Made by a program: the position numbers and the translations under genes
Origin: JAUIAI01 sp041396585
GTDB lineage: Bacteria; Pseudomonadota; Gammaproteobacteria; Burkholderiales; Burkholderiaceae_E
Direction of reading: 5' to 3'
DNA length: 64,000 nucleotides
Assembly (NCBI GenBank): GCA_041396585.1
Contig: JAWKYG010000002.1
Span: 186,001 to 250,000 of the forward strand
The notes under the pieces: model-generated
What the model saw: only the letters and a program-made list of their open reading frames with translations
What the model was told of the DNA's origin: nothing
Databases searched by the model: none
Shown here: piece by piece, positions 54,047-61,632 of the stretch
Layout: every line of letters starts with the position of its first letter
Numbering within the stretch: position 1 is the first letter of the stretch

Positions 54047-54972
54047 TGCCCACGTCGACGGCGATCAGGCGGGCGGCTTGGCTGCTGCTCGTGGGTCTGC
54101 TGATACTGTTTGGCGGGCTGCATCGTGCGTCCGCAGTTGCGCAGGCGGCGGTGCCGGCGCTCACCGGCCGCGTGATCGACCAGGTCGGCTTGCTCGCGCC
54201 GGCACAAAAGGCCGAACTCGAACAATTGCTGGCCGGCTTGGAGGCGCGCAAGGGCGCCCAGCTGGCGATCCTGATCGTGGCCAGCACGGCGCCCGACACG
54301 ATCGAGGGCTACGCGCTGCGTGTCGTCGAGCAATGGCGGCTCGGTCGCGGCGAAGTCGACGGCAAACGGGTCGATGATGGCATCCTGTTGCTGGTGGCGA
54401 GCCAGGACCGACGCCTTCGGATCGAGGTCGGGTACGGGCTGGAGGGTGCGGTCACCGATGCGGCCGCCAAGCGGATCATCGCCGAACAGATCACCCCGGC
54501 GTTTCGTGCCGGCGACGTCCACCGTGGCCTGCTGGCCGGGGTGCAGTCGCTGACCCGCCTGATCGACGGAGAGCCGCTGCCGCCGCCGAAGGCAGGCGCC
54601 AGGGCCACCGGGATGACGGCCGAGGGCATCATCATGTGGGCCTTCTTCGGCTTTGCGGTCGGCTCGGTCGTTGGCGCGCTGCTGGGCAACCGGACCGGCT
54701 TCATCGCTGGCTCCGGGTTTGCGGGTATCGGTGCCTGGCTGGCCGCTGCAGCCATCCCCGCTGCCGTCGCCAGTGGTGTCGGCGCCGTGCTGCTGCTGCT
54801 TATGACCGCGGGTGCTGCGGGAGGCGGAAGCGCAGGGGGGCTGCGTCGCTCCGGCCGCCATACCTGGCATTCGGGCGGCTGGGGAGGCGGGGGCGGCTTT
54901 CGCGGTGGCGGAGGCGGCTTTCGCGGCGGTGGCGGCGGTTTTGGCGGAGGCGGGGCCTCGGGAAGCTGGTGA
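54046..54972 (+). CDS. TPM-domain (YgcG-like) membrane protein
   Basis: A 308-residue protein. Signal peptide or anchor helix (8-32), then a TPM domain: LTGRVIDQVGLLAPAQKAELEQLLAGLEARKGAQLAILIV, DDGILLLVASQDRRLRIEVGYGLEGAVTD. Two hydrophobic helices follow (about 200-260), and the C-terminus is extremely Gly-rich (GGGGGFRGG repeats). It is translationally coupled to lemA. Role unknown; envelope-associated by inference. Confidence 0.92.
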   Translation: MPTSTAIRRAAWLLLVGLLILFGGLHRASAVAQAAVPALTGRVIDQVGLLAPAQKAELEQLLAGLEARKGAQLAILIVASTAPDTIEGYALRVVEQWRLGRGEVDGKRVDDGILLLVASQDRRLRIEVGYGLEGAVTDAAAKRIIAEQITPAFRAGDVHRGLLAGVQSLTRLIDGEPLPPPKAGARATGMTAEGIIMWAFFGFAVGSVVGALLGNRTGFIAGSGFAGIGAWLAAAAIPAAVASGVGAVLLLLMTAGAAGGGSAGGLRRSGRHTWHSGGWGGGGGFRGGGGGFRGGGGGFGGGGASGSW

Positions 54973-55047
54973 GCCGGCCTCGCGATGAGGCAATGAGCCG
55001 GACGCAGGGGCGAGGAGGGCGCGGGGGCGGAACCTCGCCGGCCGCGC

Positions 55048-56199
55048 TCAGGCCCGGCAGCTCTCGATCAGTCGGTCGAGGAAGGCATCGCAGCGTGCGA
55101 GCTGCTCGAGGCTGATGAACTCATCGGCGCGATGCGCCTGGGCGATGCTGCCGGGGCCGCAGACGACAGCGGGAATGCCGATCTTTTGTTGGAACAGACC
55201 GGCTTCGGTACCGAAGGCCACCTTGGCATGATCGTCGCGCTCGGCCACACGCTTGATCCGTCCCACGAAGCCGTCGCCGGCGGACATCGACAGGCCGGGA
55301 AAGCCCGACAGCAACTCGAAATGAATGCCGGTATCGGGCGCGATCGTCTGCATCTCGGGTTCGAGAGATTCGCTGGCATAGGATCGGACCGCCGCGACGA
55401 AGGCCTCGATATCGTCCTCCGGGAGCGCGCGAAACTCGAAATCGAGCGTGCACTGCTCGGGGACGATATTCAAGGCCTGGCCACCGCGCAGCACACCGAC
55501 ATGCGCGGTCGTGTGCTCGACATCGTAGAGTGGGTCGCGTCGGCCCTCGCGCGCCAGGCGGCGGCCAAAATCCTGGATGAACACCGCCAGGCGCGCGCCG
55601 TATTCCACGGCATTGACAGCACGCGGCGCAAGCGAGGAATGGGCGGCGGTTCCGGTGACCGTGACCCGCAGCGATCGCTTGGCCTTATGACCAATCACCA
55701 CCTGCATCTCGGTGGGTTCGCCGACCACACATCCCACCGGCTTGATCTCCCACTGCGCCATTTCCGCCAGCAGCCGGCGCACCCCGAGACAACCCACTTC
55801 CTCGTCGTAAGAGAGCGCGATCACGAACGGCCGCGACAGCGGTCGCGCGAGCATCGTGGGTACCCGGGCGCAGACTGCCGCGATGAAACCCTTCATGTCG
55901 GCCGTGCCTCGCCCATACAGGCGCCCGTCACGTTCAATGGCCGTGAACGGATCACTGCTCCAGTCCTGACCGTCGACCGGGACCACATCGGTGTGGCCGG
56001 ACAGGATCAGACCGCCGACATCTTCCGGCCCGATGGTGGCTACCAGATTGGCCTTGCTTGCGGATTCGTCGAAAACGCGATGCACGCCGATACCGAAGCC
56101 ATCGAGATAGTCTGCGACGAAATCGATCAGGGCGAGATTCGAGTGACGGCTGACGGTATCAAATGCAATCAGTCTGGACAGCAGTTCGTGGGAGTCCAT
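55048..56199 (-). CDS. argE: Acetylornithine deacetylase-like M20 peptidase (ArgE family)
   Basis: A 383-residue M20/ArgE-family metallohydrolase. Metal ligands and catalytic residues: SGHTDVVPVDGQDW, YGRGTADMKGFIAA, ALSYDEEVGCLGV, VVGEPTEM, GTEAGLFQQKIGIPAVVCGPGSIAQAHRADEF. ArgE deacetylates N-acetylornithine, but betaproteobacteria often use ArgJ, so this may be another acyl-amino acid hydrolase. It sits in inverse orientation between the two TPM genes. Confidence 0.87.
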   Translation of the reverse strand: MDSHELLSRLIAFDTVSRHSNLALIDFVADYLDGFGIGVHRVFDESASKANLVATIGPEDVGGLILSGHTDVVPVDGQDWSSDPFTAIERDGRLYGRGTADMKGFIAAVCARVPTMLARPLSRPFVIALSYDEEVGCLGVRRLLAEMAQWEIKPVGCVVGEPTEMQVVIGHKAKRSLRVTVTGTAAHSSLAPRAVNAVEYGARLAVFIQDFGRRLAREGRRDPLYDVEHTTAHVGVLRGGQALNIVPEQCTLDFEFRALPEDDIEAFVAAVRSYASESLEPEMQTIAPDTGIHFELLSGFPGLSMSAGDGFVGRIKRVAERDDHAKVAFGTEAGLFQQKIGIPAVVCGPGSIAQAHRADEFISLEQLARCDAFLDRLIESCRA

Positions 56200-56338
56200 G
56201 GGCAGGCCTCGTCCTGGCAGCGGATGCCTCACAATATCACCCCTGGGCGAGCCGGCATGCCCATGCACCGCCTGTCCGCGATGGCTTGCGAGCCCGACCT
56301 CGCGGCCGCTCCGTGATCAAGGCTTATGATGTGCCGTC

Positions 56339-56848
56339 ATGAATGACGATCGTTATCTGCGCGCGCTACGCCATCTGCGTGCCCGCCTGCTCGGTTGGCG
56401 CGCGGTGCTCGATGCCGCGACCATCGACCAGATCGAATCGGCGGTCACGGCCAGCGAGCAACGACACACGGCCGAGTTGCGGATCGTGGTCGAGCGGGCG
56501 ATGCCGGCCTGGGCGATTCTGCGCCGAGGTCTGAGCGCGCGCGAGCGCGCGCTCGAGGTATTCGCGGAGTTACATGTCTGGGATACGGCGGCCAACAATG
56601 GTGTGCTGATCTATCTGTCGCTGGTCGATCATCGGGTGGAGATCCTGGCCGACCGCGGTGCGCTGGCGCTCGTCGAGGACTCGGTGTGGTCCGCTGCATG
56701 CGATGCGATCGGAAAGGCCGCGCGTGCCGGCGGCCTATTGCCCGGCCTGCTCGAGGGCATCGGCATTCTCGGTGCCGCGCTTGCCACGGCGTTTCCGGGC
56801 GACGGTCGCGATCCCAATGAACTGCGTGACCGGCCGCTGGTGCGTTGA
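56339..56848 (+). CDS. Second TPM-domain protein, soluble form
   Basis: A 169-residue TPM-domain protein without a signal peptide: LDAATIDQIESAVTASEQRHTAELRIVVE, LHVWDTAANNGVLIYLSLVDHRVEILADRGA. In many proteobacteria lemA, a Gly-rich TPM gene and a short TPM gene form one operon; here the third member is cut off by the inverted argE-like gene. Function unknown. Confidence 0.9.
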   Translation: MNDDRYLRALRHLRARLLGWRAVLDAATIDQIESAVTASEQRHTAELRIVVERAMPAWAILRRGLSARERALEVFAELHVWDTAANNGVLIYLSLVDHRVEILADRGALALVEDSVWSAACDAIGKAARAGGLLPGLLEGIGILGAALATAFPGDGRDPNELRDRPLVR

Positions 56849-56866
56849 GCCCCGATTCGCAGGCGA

Positions 56867-57964
56867 TCAGTGGACGATCGCATTCACTTGCTCATCGAAG
56901 AATCGGGCGATCAGCCGGGTGGCATCCGGCCCATGGGCATCGTTGTAGGGCCAGGCTGGATCGCCGCCGCTCCATGCGTGGCCGAGGCCGGAGATCATCA
57001 CCAGCCGATGCGGCCCATGGAACTCGCTGACCGTCTCGCGGCCGGCGATCATCTCGCGGGTGGTTCGCTCGGGCTCTGGAAGTTCCCGGCCCGCCATGAG
57101 CGAACCATCGATCGCGCGCATCTGGCGTAACAGCTCGCGCGCATGGACCGGCGCAACCACCGGATCCTGGTCGCCGTGCACGATCAGGCCCGCGATCGGA
57201 GCCGGCGCATGCCGTGCGCCGGATTCGACCACATCGCGATCCGGTCCGTCACTGAGCACGCGTCGGGCCCGCAGGGCGCTGCTGGCGGCCCCGGCGGCGA
57301 CGCCCGAGTGAAATGCCGCGGCGATGAAGCGGCCCGGCGCGGCCGCGGCACAGGCCGCCGCCAGCGCCGCACCGGAAGACATCCCGGCGATGAACACGCC
57401 GCGAACTGGTGTGGGCTCGGCGGCCACGGCGGCATCGATCGCTGCCAGCACGATGGCCACCTCGCCCCGACCGTCGACCGTGGCCTGGTCGAACCAGTTC
57501 CAACAGCGCTGCGGATTGGCCAGCCGCTCCTGGGCGGGCATGATCACCAGCCAGTCGCCTTCCAGCACCAGGCGCTCGACGCCGGTGGCCGATGCGAAGC
57601 CTTCGGGCTGTTGATCGCAGCCATGCAACCAGACCAGCAGTTTCATCGGCCCTCTCGGCTGCGCCGGGCGCAGGGCCAGCACGGGTCGACGCGGCGGCAG
57701 CCACGGCGCCAGCCGCAGCCGGCCATCGCGCGACGAGACCTCCGACCAATTCATCAGCAACCGGCCGTCGGCGAGTGCCTGGGCCAGGCCTGGCGAGCGG
57801 CCGGAGCTGCCCGCGGCCGCCGGACCCGTCGTCGCGTCGCCGGGCCGGACACGACCGGTGAATACCTGCTCCAGCCAGCGCCCGAGCAAGGAGGCACGCA
57901 GGCGCGCACCGAAGCGCCGCCAGGCCGAGCGCAGCGCCCTGGCCGCACGACGTACAGGATTCAC
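56867..57964 (-). CDS. PHB depolymerase-family esterase
   Basis: A 365-residue alpha/beta-hydrolase of the PhaZ/LpqC esterase group. Oxyanion region LLVWLHGCDQQPEGFASATG, nucleophile in FIAGMSSGAALAAACAA (GMSSG), Asp in IVHGDQDPVVAP and His in MISGLGHAWSGGDP. The Arg-rich N-terminus lacks a clear signal peptide, so it may act on intracellular polyhydroxyalkanoate or another ester. Confidence 0.88.
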   Translation of the reverse strand: MNPVRRAARALRSAWRRFGARLRASLLGRWLEQVFTGRVRPGDATTGPAAAGSSGRSPGLAQALADGRLLMNWSEVSSRDGRLRLAPWLPPRRPVLALRPAQPRGPMKLLVWLHGCDQQPEGFASATGVERLVLEGDWLVIMPAQERLANPQRCWNWFDQATVDGRGEVAIVLAAIDAAVAAEPTPVRGVFIAGMSSGAALAAACAAAAPGRFIAAAFHSGVAAGAASSALRARRVLSDGPDRDVVESGARHAPAPIAGLIVHGDQDPVVAPVHARELLRQMRAIDGSLMAGRELPEPERTTREMIAGRETVSEFHGPHRLVMISGLGHAWSGGDPAWPYNDAHGPDATRLIARFFDEQVNAIVH

Positions 57965-57975
57965 CGGCAGGCCGT

Positions 57976-58971
57976 TCAGGATGCCAGGATGATCTTGCCG
58001 ATGTGGTCGCTGCTCTCCATGAGCTCATGGGCCTGTCGGGCCTGATCGAGCGGGAAGGTCTTGTAGATCACCGGCTTGATATTGCCCGCGGCCAGCAACG
58101 GCCAGACCTTCTGCTCGAGTGCGCGGGCGATCTCGGCCTTCTCTTCGACGGTCCGCGGTCGCAGGGTGGAGCCCGTCCATGTGAGGCGGCGGGTCAGCAG
58201 CTTCATGAAGTCGGCGTCGATGCGCGAGCCGCCGAGCCAGGCGATCTGCACCAGCCGGCCCTCGATGGCGAGCGAATCGAGGTTGCGGGCCAGGTAGTCA
58301 CCGCCGACCATGTCGAGAATGACATCGACACCGCGCTTGCCGGTGAGCCGTTTGATCTCGGCGACGAAATCCTGGCTGCGATAGTTGATCGCATGATCCG
58401 CGCCGAGCGCGAGGCAGGCCTCTGCCTTGTCGGCATTGCCCACGGTGACATAGACGTTGGCGCCGAATGCCTTGCCCAGTTGGATCGCGGTGGTGCCGAT
58501 ACCGCTCGAACCGCCGTGGATCAGCATCGATTCGCCGGAACGCAGACGGCCCCGGTCGAAGACATTGGTCCAGACTGTGAAAAAGGTTTCGGGTACACCG
58601 GCCGCCTCGACCACCGACAGGCCCGATGGGATCGGCAGGGTTTGCGGTTCGGGCGCGACACAGTACTCGGCATAACCGCCACCGGCCACCAGTGCACAGA
58701 CCTCGTCGCCGATCCGGTAGCGCTTGCAGCCCTCGCCGAGCGCGACCACCTCGCCGGCAATCTCCAGGCCGGGAATCGGGCTCGCGCCGGGGGGCGGGTT
58801 GTATTGGCCAAGCCGCTGTTGGACGTCGGGTCGATTCACGCCAGCGGCGGCAACGCGTATCAGCAACTCACCCGGCCCGGGCACGGGCAGCGGCAGCTTG
58901 CCGGGGACGAGCACCTCGGGGCCGCCGAAGCCGTCGAGTTCGATCGCGGTCATGGTGTCGGGCAGATTCAT
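57976..58971 (-). CDS. NAD(P)H-quinone oxidoreductase, medium-chain (PIG3/QOR family)
   Basis: A 331-residue zinc-free MDR enzyme: MTAIELDGFGGPEVL, the GVNRPDVQQRLGQYNPPPGASPIPGLEIAGEV block and the cofactor site IHGGSSGIGTTAIQLGKAFGA. It reduces quinones or enoyl-type substrates. It lies 11 bases after the esterase in sequence, on the same strand and upstream in transcription, so the two may be cotranscribed. Confidence 0.92.
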   Translation of the reverse strand: MNLPDTMTAIELDGFGGPEVLVPGKLPLPVPGPGELLIRVAAAGVNRPDVQQRLGQYNPPPGASPIPGLEIAGEVVALGEGCKRYRIGDEVCALVAGGGYAEYCVAPEPQTLPIPSGLSVVEAAGVPETFFTVWTNVFDRGRLRSGESMLIHGGSSGIGTTAIQLGKAFGANVYVTVGNADKAEACLALGADHAINYRSQDFVAEIKRLTGKRGVDVILDMVGGDYLARNLDSLAIEGRLVQIAWLGGSRIDADFMKLLTRRLTWTGSTLRPRTVEEKAEIARALEQKVWPLLAAGNIKPVIYKTFPLDQARQAHELMESSDHIGKIILAS

Positions 58972-59034
58972 CTCGATTCCTGCAGGTTCATGGTGGTGGA
59001 TTGCTGGCAGCGGGCAAGACCCGGCCAGGGCGCC

Positions 59035-59556
59035 TCATGGCGGCGCAAACGCGCCGAGCAGAAAGCGCGCGCCAAAAGGCTCGGCGAGCATCAGGTTATC
59101 GTCATCGGTGATGGCATCGATCACGATGAAGCGGCTGTGGTCATGCAGCGCGATCAGTGGATGATGCCAGACACCGATGCCGAAGCAGACGCCCTGATCG
59201 GCGCGGGCATGAAAGGCCCGCGGCGCAACGGGCCGGCCATCGCGATCATCGGCGACGATGACCAGGTAATCGTGCCCGCCCAGCGGCATGAACGCCTGCG
59301 CGCCCAGAGGATGCCTTTCGAGTTGTTCGATCCGCATGGGCAGTGTCCGGGCGCCGGCCACGAAGATGCTGATGCCCACGCCGCGTGCCGGGGCATTGAA
59401 GCCCACCTCGGCCAGCCGGTCGAAGCGCTGCGCGGTGCCGCCGTTGATCAGCAGCGGCGTGCCGGCATCGCAATCAATGACCGTGCCAAAGGGGGCGAAG
59501 GCCTCGTGGGTCAGAGGGCGCACATCGAGGGTGCGCATCGGGCTGGCGGCAGACAC
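59035..59556 (-). CDS. allA: Ureidoglycolate lyase
   Basis: A 173-residue cupin-like AllA protein (LTHEAFAPFGTVIDCD, GISIFVAGARTLPMRIEQLERHPLGAQAFMPLGGHDYLVIVA, GVWHHPLIAL). It splits ureidoglycolate to glyoxylate and urea in purine breakdown. No other allantoin genes are nearby. An in-frame Met six residues in could also serve as the start. Confidence 0.93.
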   Translation of the reverse strand: MSAASPMRTLDVRPLTHEAFAPFGTVIDCDAGTPLLINGGTAQRFDRLAEVGFNAPARGVGISIFVAGARTLPMRIEQLERHPLGAQAFMPLGGHDYLVIVADDRDGRPVAPRAFHARADQGVCFGIGVWHHPLIALHDHSRFIVIDAITDDDNLMLAEPFGARFLLGAFAPP

Positions 59557-59620
59557 GGTTTGCTCTCCCGGGTTCCGTGGTCATGGCGACGGGTCGATGC
59601 CCATCGGGGATAATCGGATC

Positions 59621-60124
59621 ATGCCTGCAATCATGATGACCACGCCGATGGGCCCCACCCGCATCGTCTCCGATGGCCGTGCGATCGTTTCGCTCACCTG
59701 GGGCAGCCAGCGGCTGGTCAATGGCGAGACGACATCCGGGACGCCCGGATCGCCGGTGCGCGATGGTGAGTCGTGCCCGCTGCTACTGGCCGCGCGTGAG
59801 CAGTTGCTCGCCTATTTCGATGCCCGTTTGCAGGAATTCGATCTCCCGCTCGCGCCGGCGGGCAGCCCGTTTCAACGTCAGGTCTTCGCGGCGATGCGCG
59901 CGATTCCGTTCGGGCAGACCCGCACCTATCGCGAACTGGCCGACAGCATCGGCTCGGTGGCGCGTGCGGTCGGCGCTGCCTGCGGCGCAAATCCGATTCC
60001 GGTGATCATCCCGTGCCACCGGGTGCTCGGGAGCAACTGGCTCGGAGGCTTCTCGGCCGCCGGCGGGGTCGAGGACAAACTGCTGTTGCTGCGCCTGGAA
60101 GGTTCTTCGCCGGTGCTGCTTTGA
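59621..60124 (+). CDS. ogt: Methylated-DNA-protein-cysteine methyltransferase
   Basis: A 167-residue suicide DNA repair protein moving alkyl groups from O6-alkylguanine to its own Cys. Active site: NPIPVIIPCHRVLGSNW (PCHR). DNA-binding helix: GSPFQRQVFAAMRAIPFGQTRTYRELA. The N-terminal domain is short. ATG 59621 starts the homology. Confidence 0.95.
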   Translation: MPAIMMTTPMGPTRIVSDGRAIVSLTWGSQRLVNGETTSGTPGSPVRDGESCPLLLAAREQLLAYFDARLQEFDLPLAPAGSPFQRQVFAAMRAIPFGQTRTYRELADSIGSVARAVGAACGANPIPVIIPCHRVLGSNWLGGFSAAGGVEDKLLLLRLEGSSPVLL

Positions 60125-60267
60125 GCGCGCAGAACTGGCTGGCCGGCCGGCCGCGATGCACGCCCGGGCCGGGATTCGGGATCCCGACCGGCATTGCGAG
60201 CGGTGTCACGAAACCCGACGATCGCCGTGCCGGTATCGTCATTGGGCCCGCATCGGGTCTGGAGAGG

Positions 60268-60427
60268 CAAAAAAAAGCCGCCTGGTGGCGGCTTCAAGGA
60301 CTGATGCTAGGAGTGATCGCTACCGGGAACCTGCTGCGACACAGGCCAACCCCGGTCCGTCAGCATCCCAAGAGGATGCAAGCGACTATATGCAATCGTC
60401 GTGCCAATCCTGTTCATGGTCCGTAAG
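60268..60427 (-). ncRNA. Candidate small RNA, about 160 nt, unknown family
   Basis: The 404-base gap from 60125 to 60528 has no protein gene. On the minus strand it holds a promoter (60434-60463) followed by two stem-loops and an intrinsic terminator. The first is GCATCC paired with GGATGC around 60363-60379. The second is CCGG...CCTG paired with CAGG...CCGG around 60326-60358. The predicted transcript runs from about 60427 to about 60268. I do not recognise the family. It could also be the leader or an orphan fragment of a lost gene; no reading frame of note lies inside. Confidence 0.5.
60271..60294 (-). terminator. Rho-independent terminator, minus strand
   Basis: GCCGCC-TGGT-GGCGGC (60277-60292), extended by AA/TT pairs. 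On the minus strand it is followed by an unbroken run of eight T. No minus-strand protein gene lies upstream of it within 1 kb, which supports a separate short transcript. Confidence 0.85.
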
Positions 60428-60433
60428 TAACTG

Positions 60434-60463
60434 ATAATCAAGAAAGTGTTTCGAATGTTTCAA
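60434..60463 (-). promoter_or_regulatory. Candidate sigma-70 promoter for the small RNA
   Basis: On the minus strand TTGAAA (60463-60458) and GATTAT (60439-60434) are 18 bases apart, in an AT-rich patch. This places the start near 60427 and gives a transcript of about 160 bases to the terminator. Confidence 0.5.
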
Positions 60464-60528
60464 GATCCGACAAAGCCAAATGTAAGACTTGGCGACACAC
60501 GGTGGTCGACTTTGAGTGGGGTGGCGTG

Positions 60529-60906
60529 ATGTCCGTGAATGTCCTGGGCGGTGCCCTGCTGGCTTGCTCGTATGATCCGCTGACCGGTTTCGAGCGCGAC
60601 GGTTGCTGCGATGCGCATCCGCAGGACCCGGCCAGCCACACCATCTGCGCGCGCGTGACCGAGGCATTCCTGGCGTTTTCCAGTTCGGTCGGCAATGATC
60701 TGAGCACGCCGCGCCCGCAGTGGCGTTTCGCCGGGCTGCGCCCCGGCGATCGCTGGTGTCTGTGCGCAAGCCGCTGGTTGCAGGCCTATGAGGCCGGCGT
60801 GGCGCCACCGGTGATCCTCGAGGCCACCCATGCCAGCGCGCTCGAGATCGTGCCGCTGGAGGCGCTGATGATGCACGCCTGGCGACCCGCTCCCCGGCAG
60901 CCCTGA
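60529..60906 (+). CDS. DUF2237-family protein
   Basis: A 125-residue DUF2237 protein (MSVNVLGGALLACSYDPLTGFERDGCC, HTICARVTEAFLAFSSSVGNDLSTPRP, GLRPGDRWCLCASRWLQAYEAG, ATHASALEIVPLEAL). It is cytoplasmic and Cys-rich, of unknown function. ATG 60529 lacks a strong ribosome site but is where the conserved start lies. Confidence 0.92.
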   Translation: MSVNVLGGALLACSYDPLTGFERDGCCDAHPQDPASHTICARVTEAFLAFSSSVGNDLSTPRPQWRFAGLRPGDRWCLCASRWLQAYEAGVAPPVILEATHASALEIVPLEALMMHAWRPAPRQP

Positions 60907-60966
60907 GGGCATTGCCTGCCGCCGGTGTCTCGAGCGGCCGAACCGAACATCCTGCCTGAATGACCC

Positions 60967-61620
60967 ATGATCAAACTCTATATCGTGCCGGTGACCCCGT
61001 TTCAACAAAACTGCTCGCTGCTCGTCTGCGAGGCCAGCGGCCGGGCCGCCGCCTTTGATCCCGGTGGTGATCTGGATCGTATCGATGAGGCCCTGAGTCA
61101 ATCCGGCGCGAGCCTGGAAAAGGTCTTTCTGACCCACGGTCACATCGATCACTGTGGCCAGTCGCGCGAGTTCGCCGATCGCCACGGTGTGCCGCTGGAG
61201 GGGCCGCACATCGATGACAAGTTCTGGATCGATCAGCTGCCAGGGCAGGGGCAGCGCTTCGGTCTGGATCGGCTCGATGCGTTCGAGCCCGATCGTTGGC
61301 TCGTCGAGGGTGACACGGTCAGCTTCGGTGAGCAGCAACTGGGGGTGTTGCATTGTCCCGGTCACACGCCGGGCCATGTCGTGTTTCATCATGCAGGCGC
61401 CCATCTCGCGATCGTTGGCGACGTGTTGTTTCAGGGCTCGATCGGTCGTACCGACTTCCCGCGCGGCGATCATGCCACGCTGATCGCCTCGATCCGACAC
61501 AAGCTCTGGCCATTGGGTAACGACACCGCATTCGTGCCCGGGCATGGGCCGATGTCGACCTTCGGCGACGAACGTCGCAGCAATCCGTTCGTTGCCGACG
61601 CGGTGCTGGGCGCCGACTGA
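60967..61620 (+). CDS. MBL-fold metallo-hydrolase, glyoxalase II-like
   Basis: A 217-residue metallo-beta-lactamase-fold hydrolase. The metal motif reads THGHIDHCGQ (HxHxDH); further ligands are in HCPGHTPGHVVF and VGDVLFQGSIGRTDF, with the last His in VPGHGPMS. The YcbL-like form lacks the glyoxalase II C-terminal domain. It may act on thioesters. ATG 60967. Confidence 0.93.
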   Translation: MIKLYIVPVTPFQQNCSLLVCEASGRAAAFDPGGDLDRIDEALSQSGASLEKVFLTHGHIDHCGQSREFADRHGVPLEGPHIDDKFWIDQLPGQGQRFGLDRLDAFEPDRWLVEGDTVSFGEQQLGVLHCPGHTPGHVVFHHAGAHLAIVGDVLFQGSIGRTDFPRGDHATLIASIRHKLWPLGNDTAFVPGHGPMSTFGDERRSNPFVADAVLGAD

Positions 61621-61632
61621 TCGGCGCCTGGC

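Noticed and set aside
58003..59613. A 536-codon plus-strand open frame
   Set aside because: Antisense to the quinone oxidoreductase and allA, both well supported by motifs.
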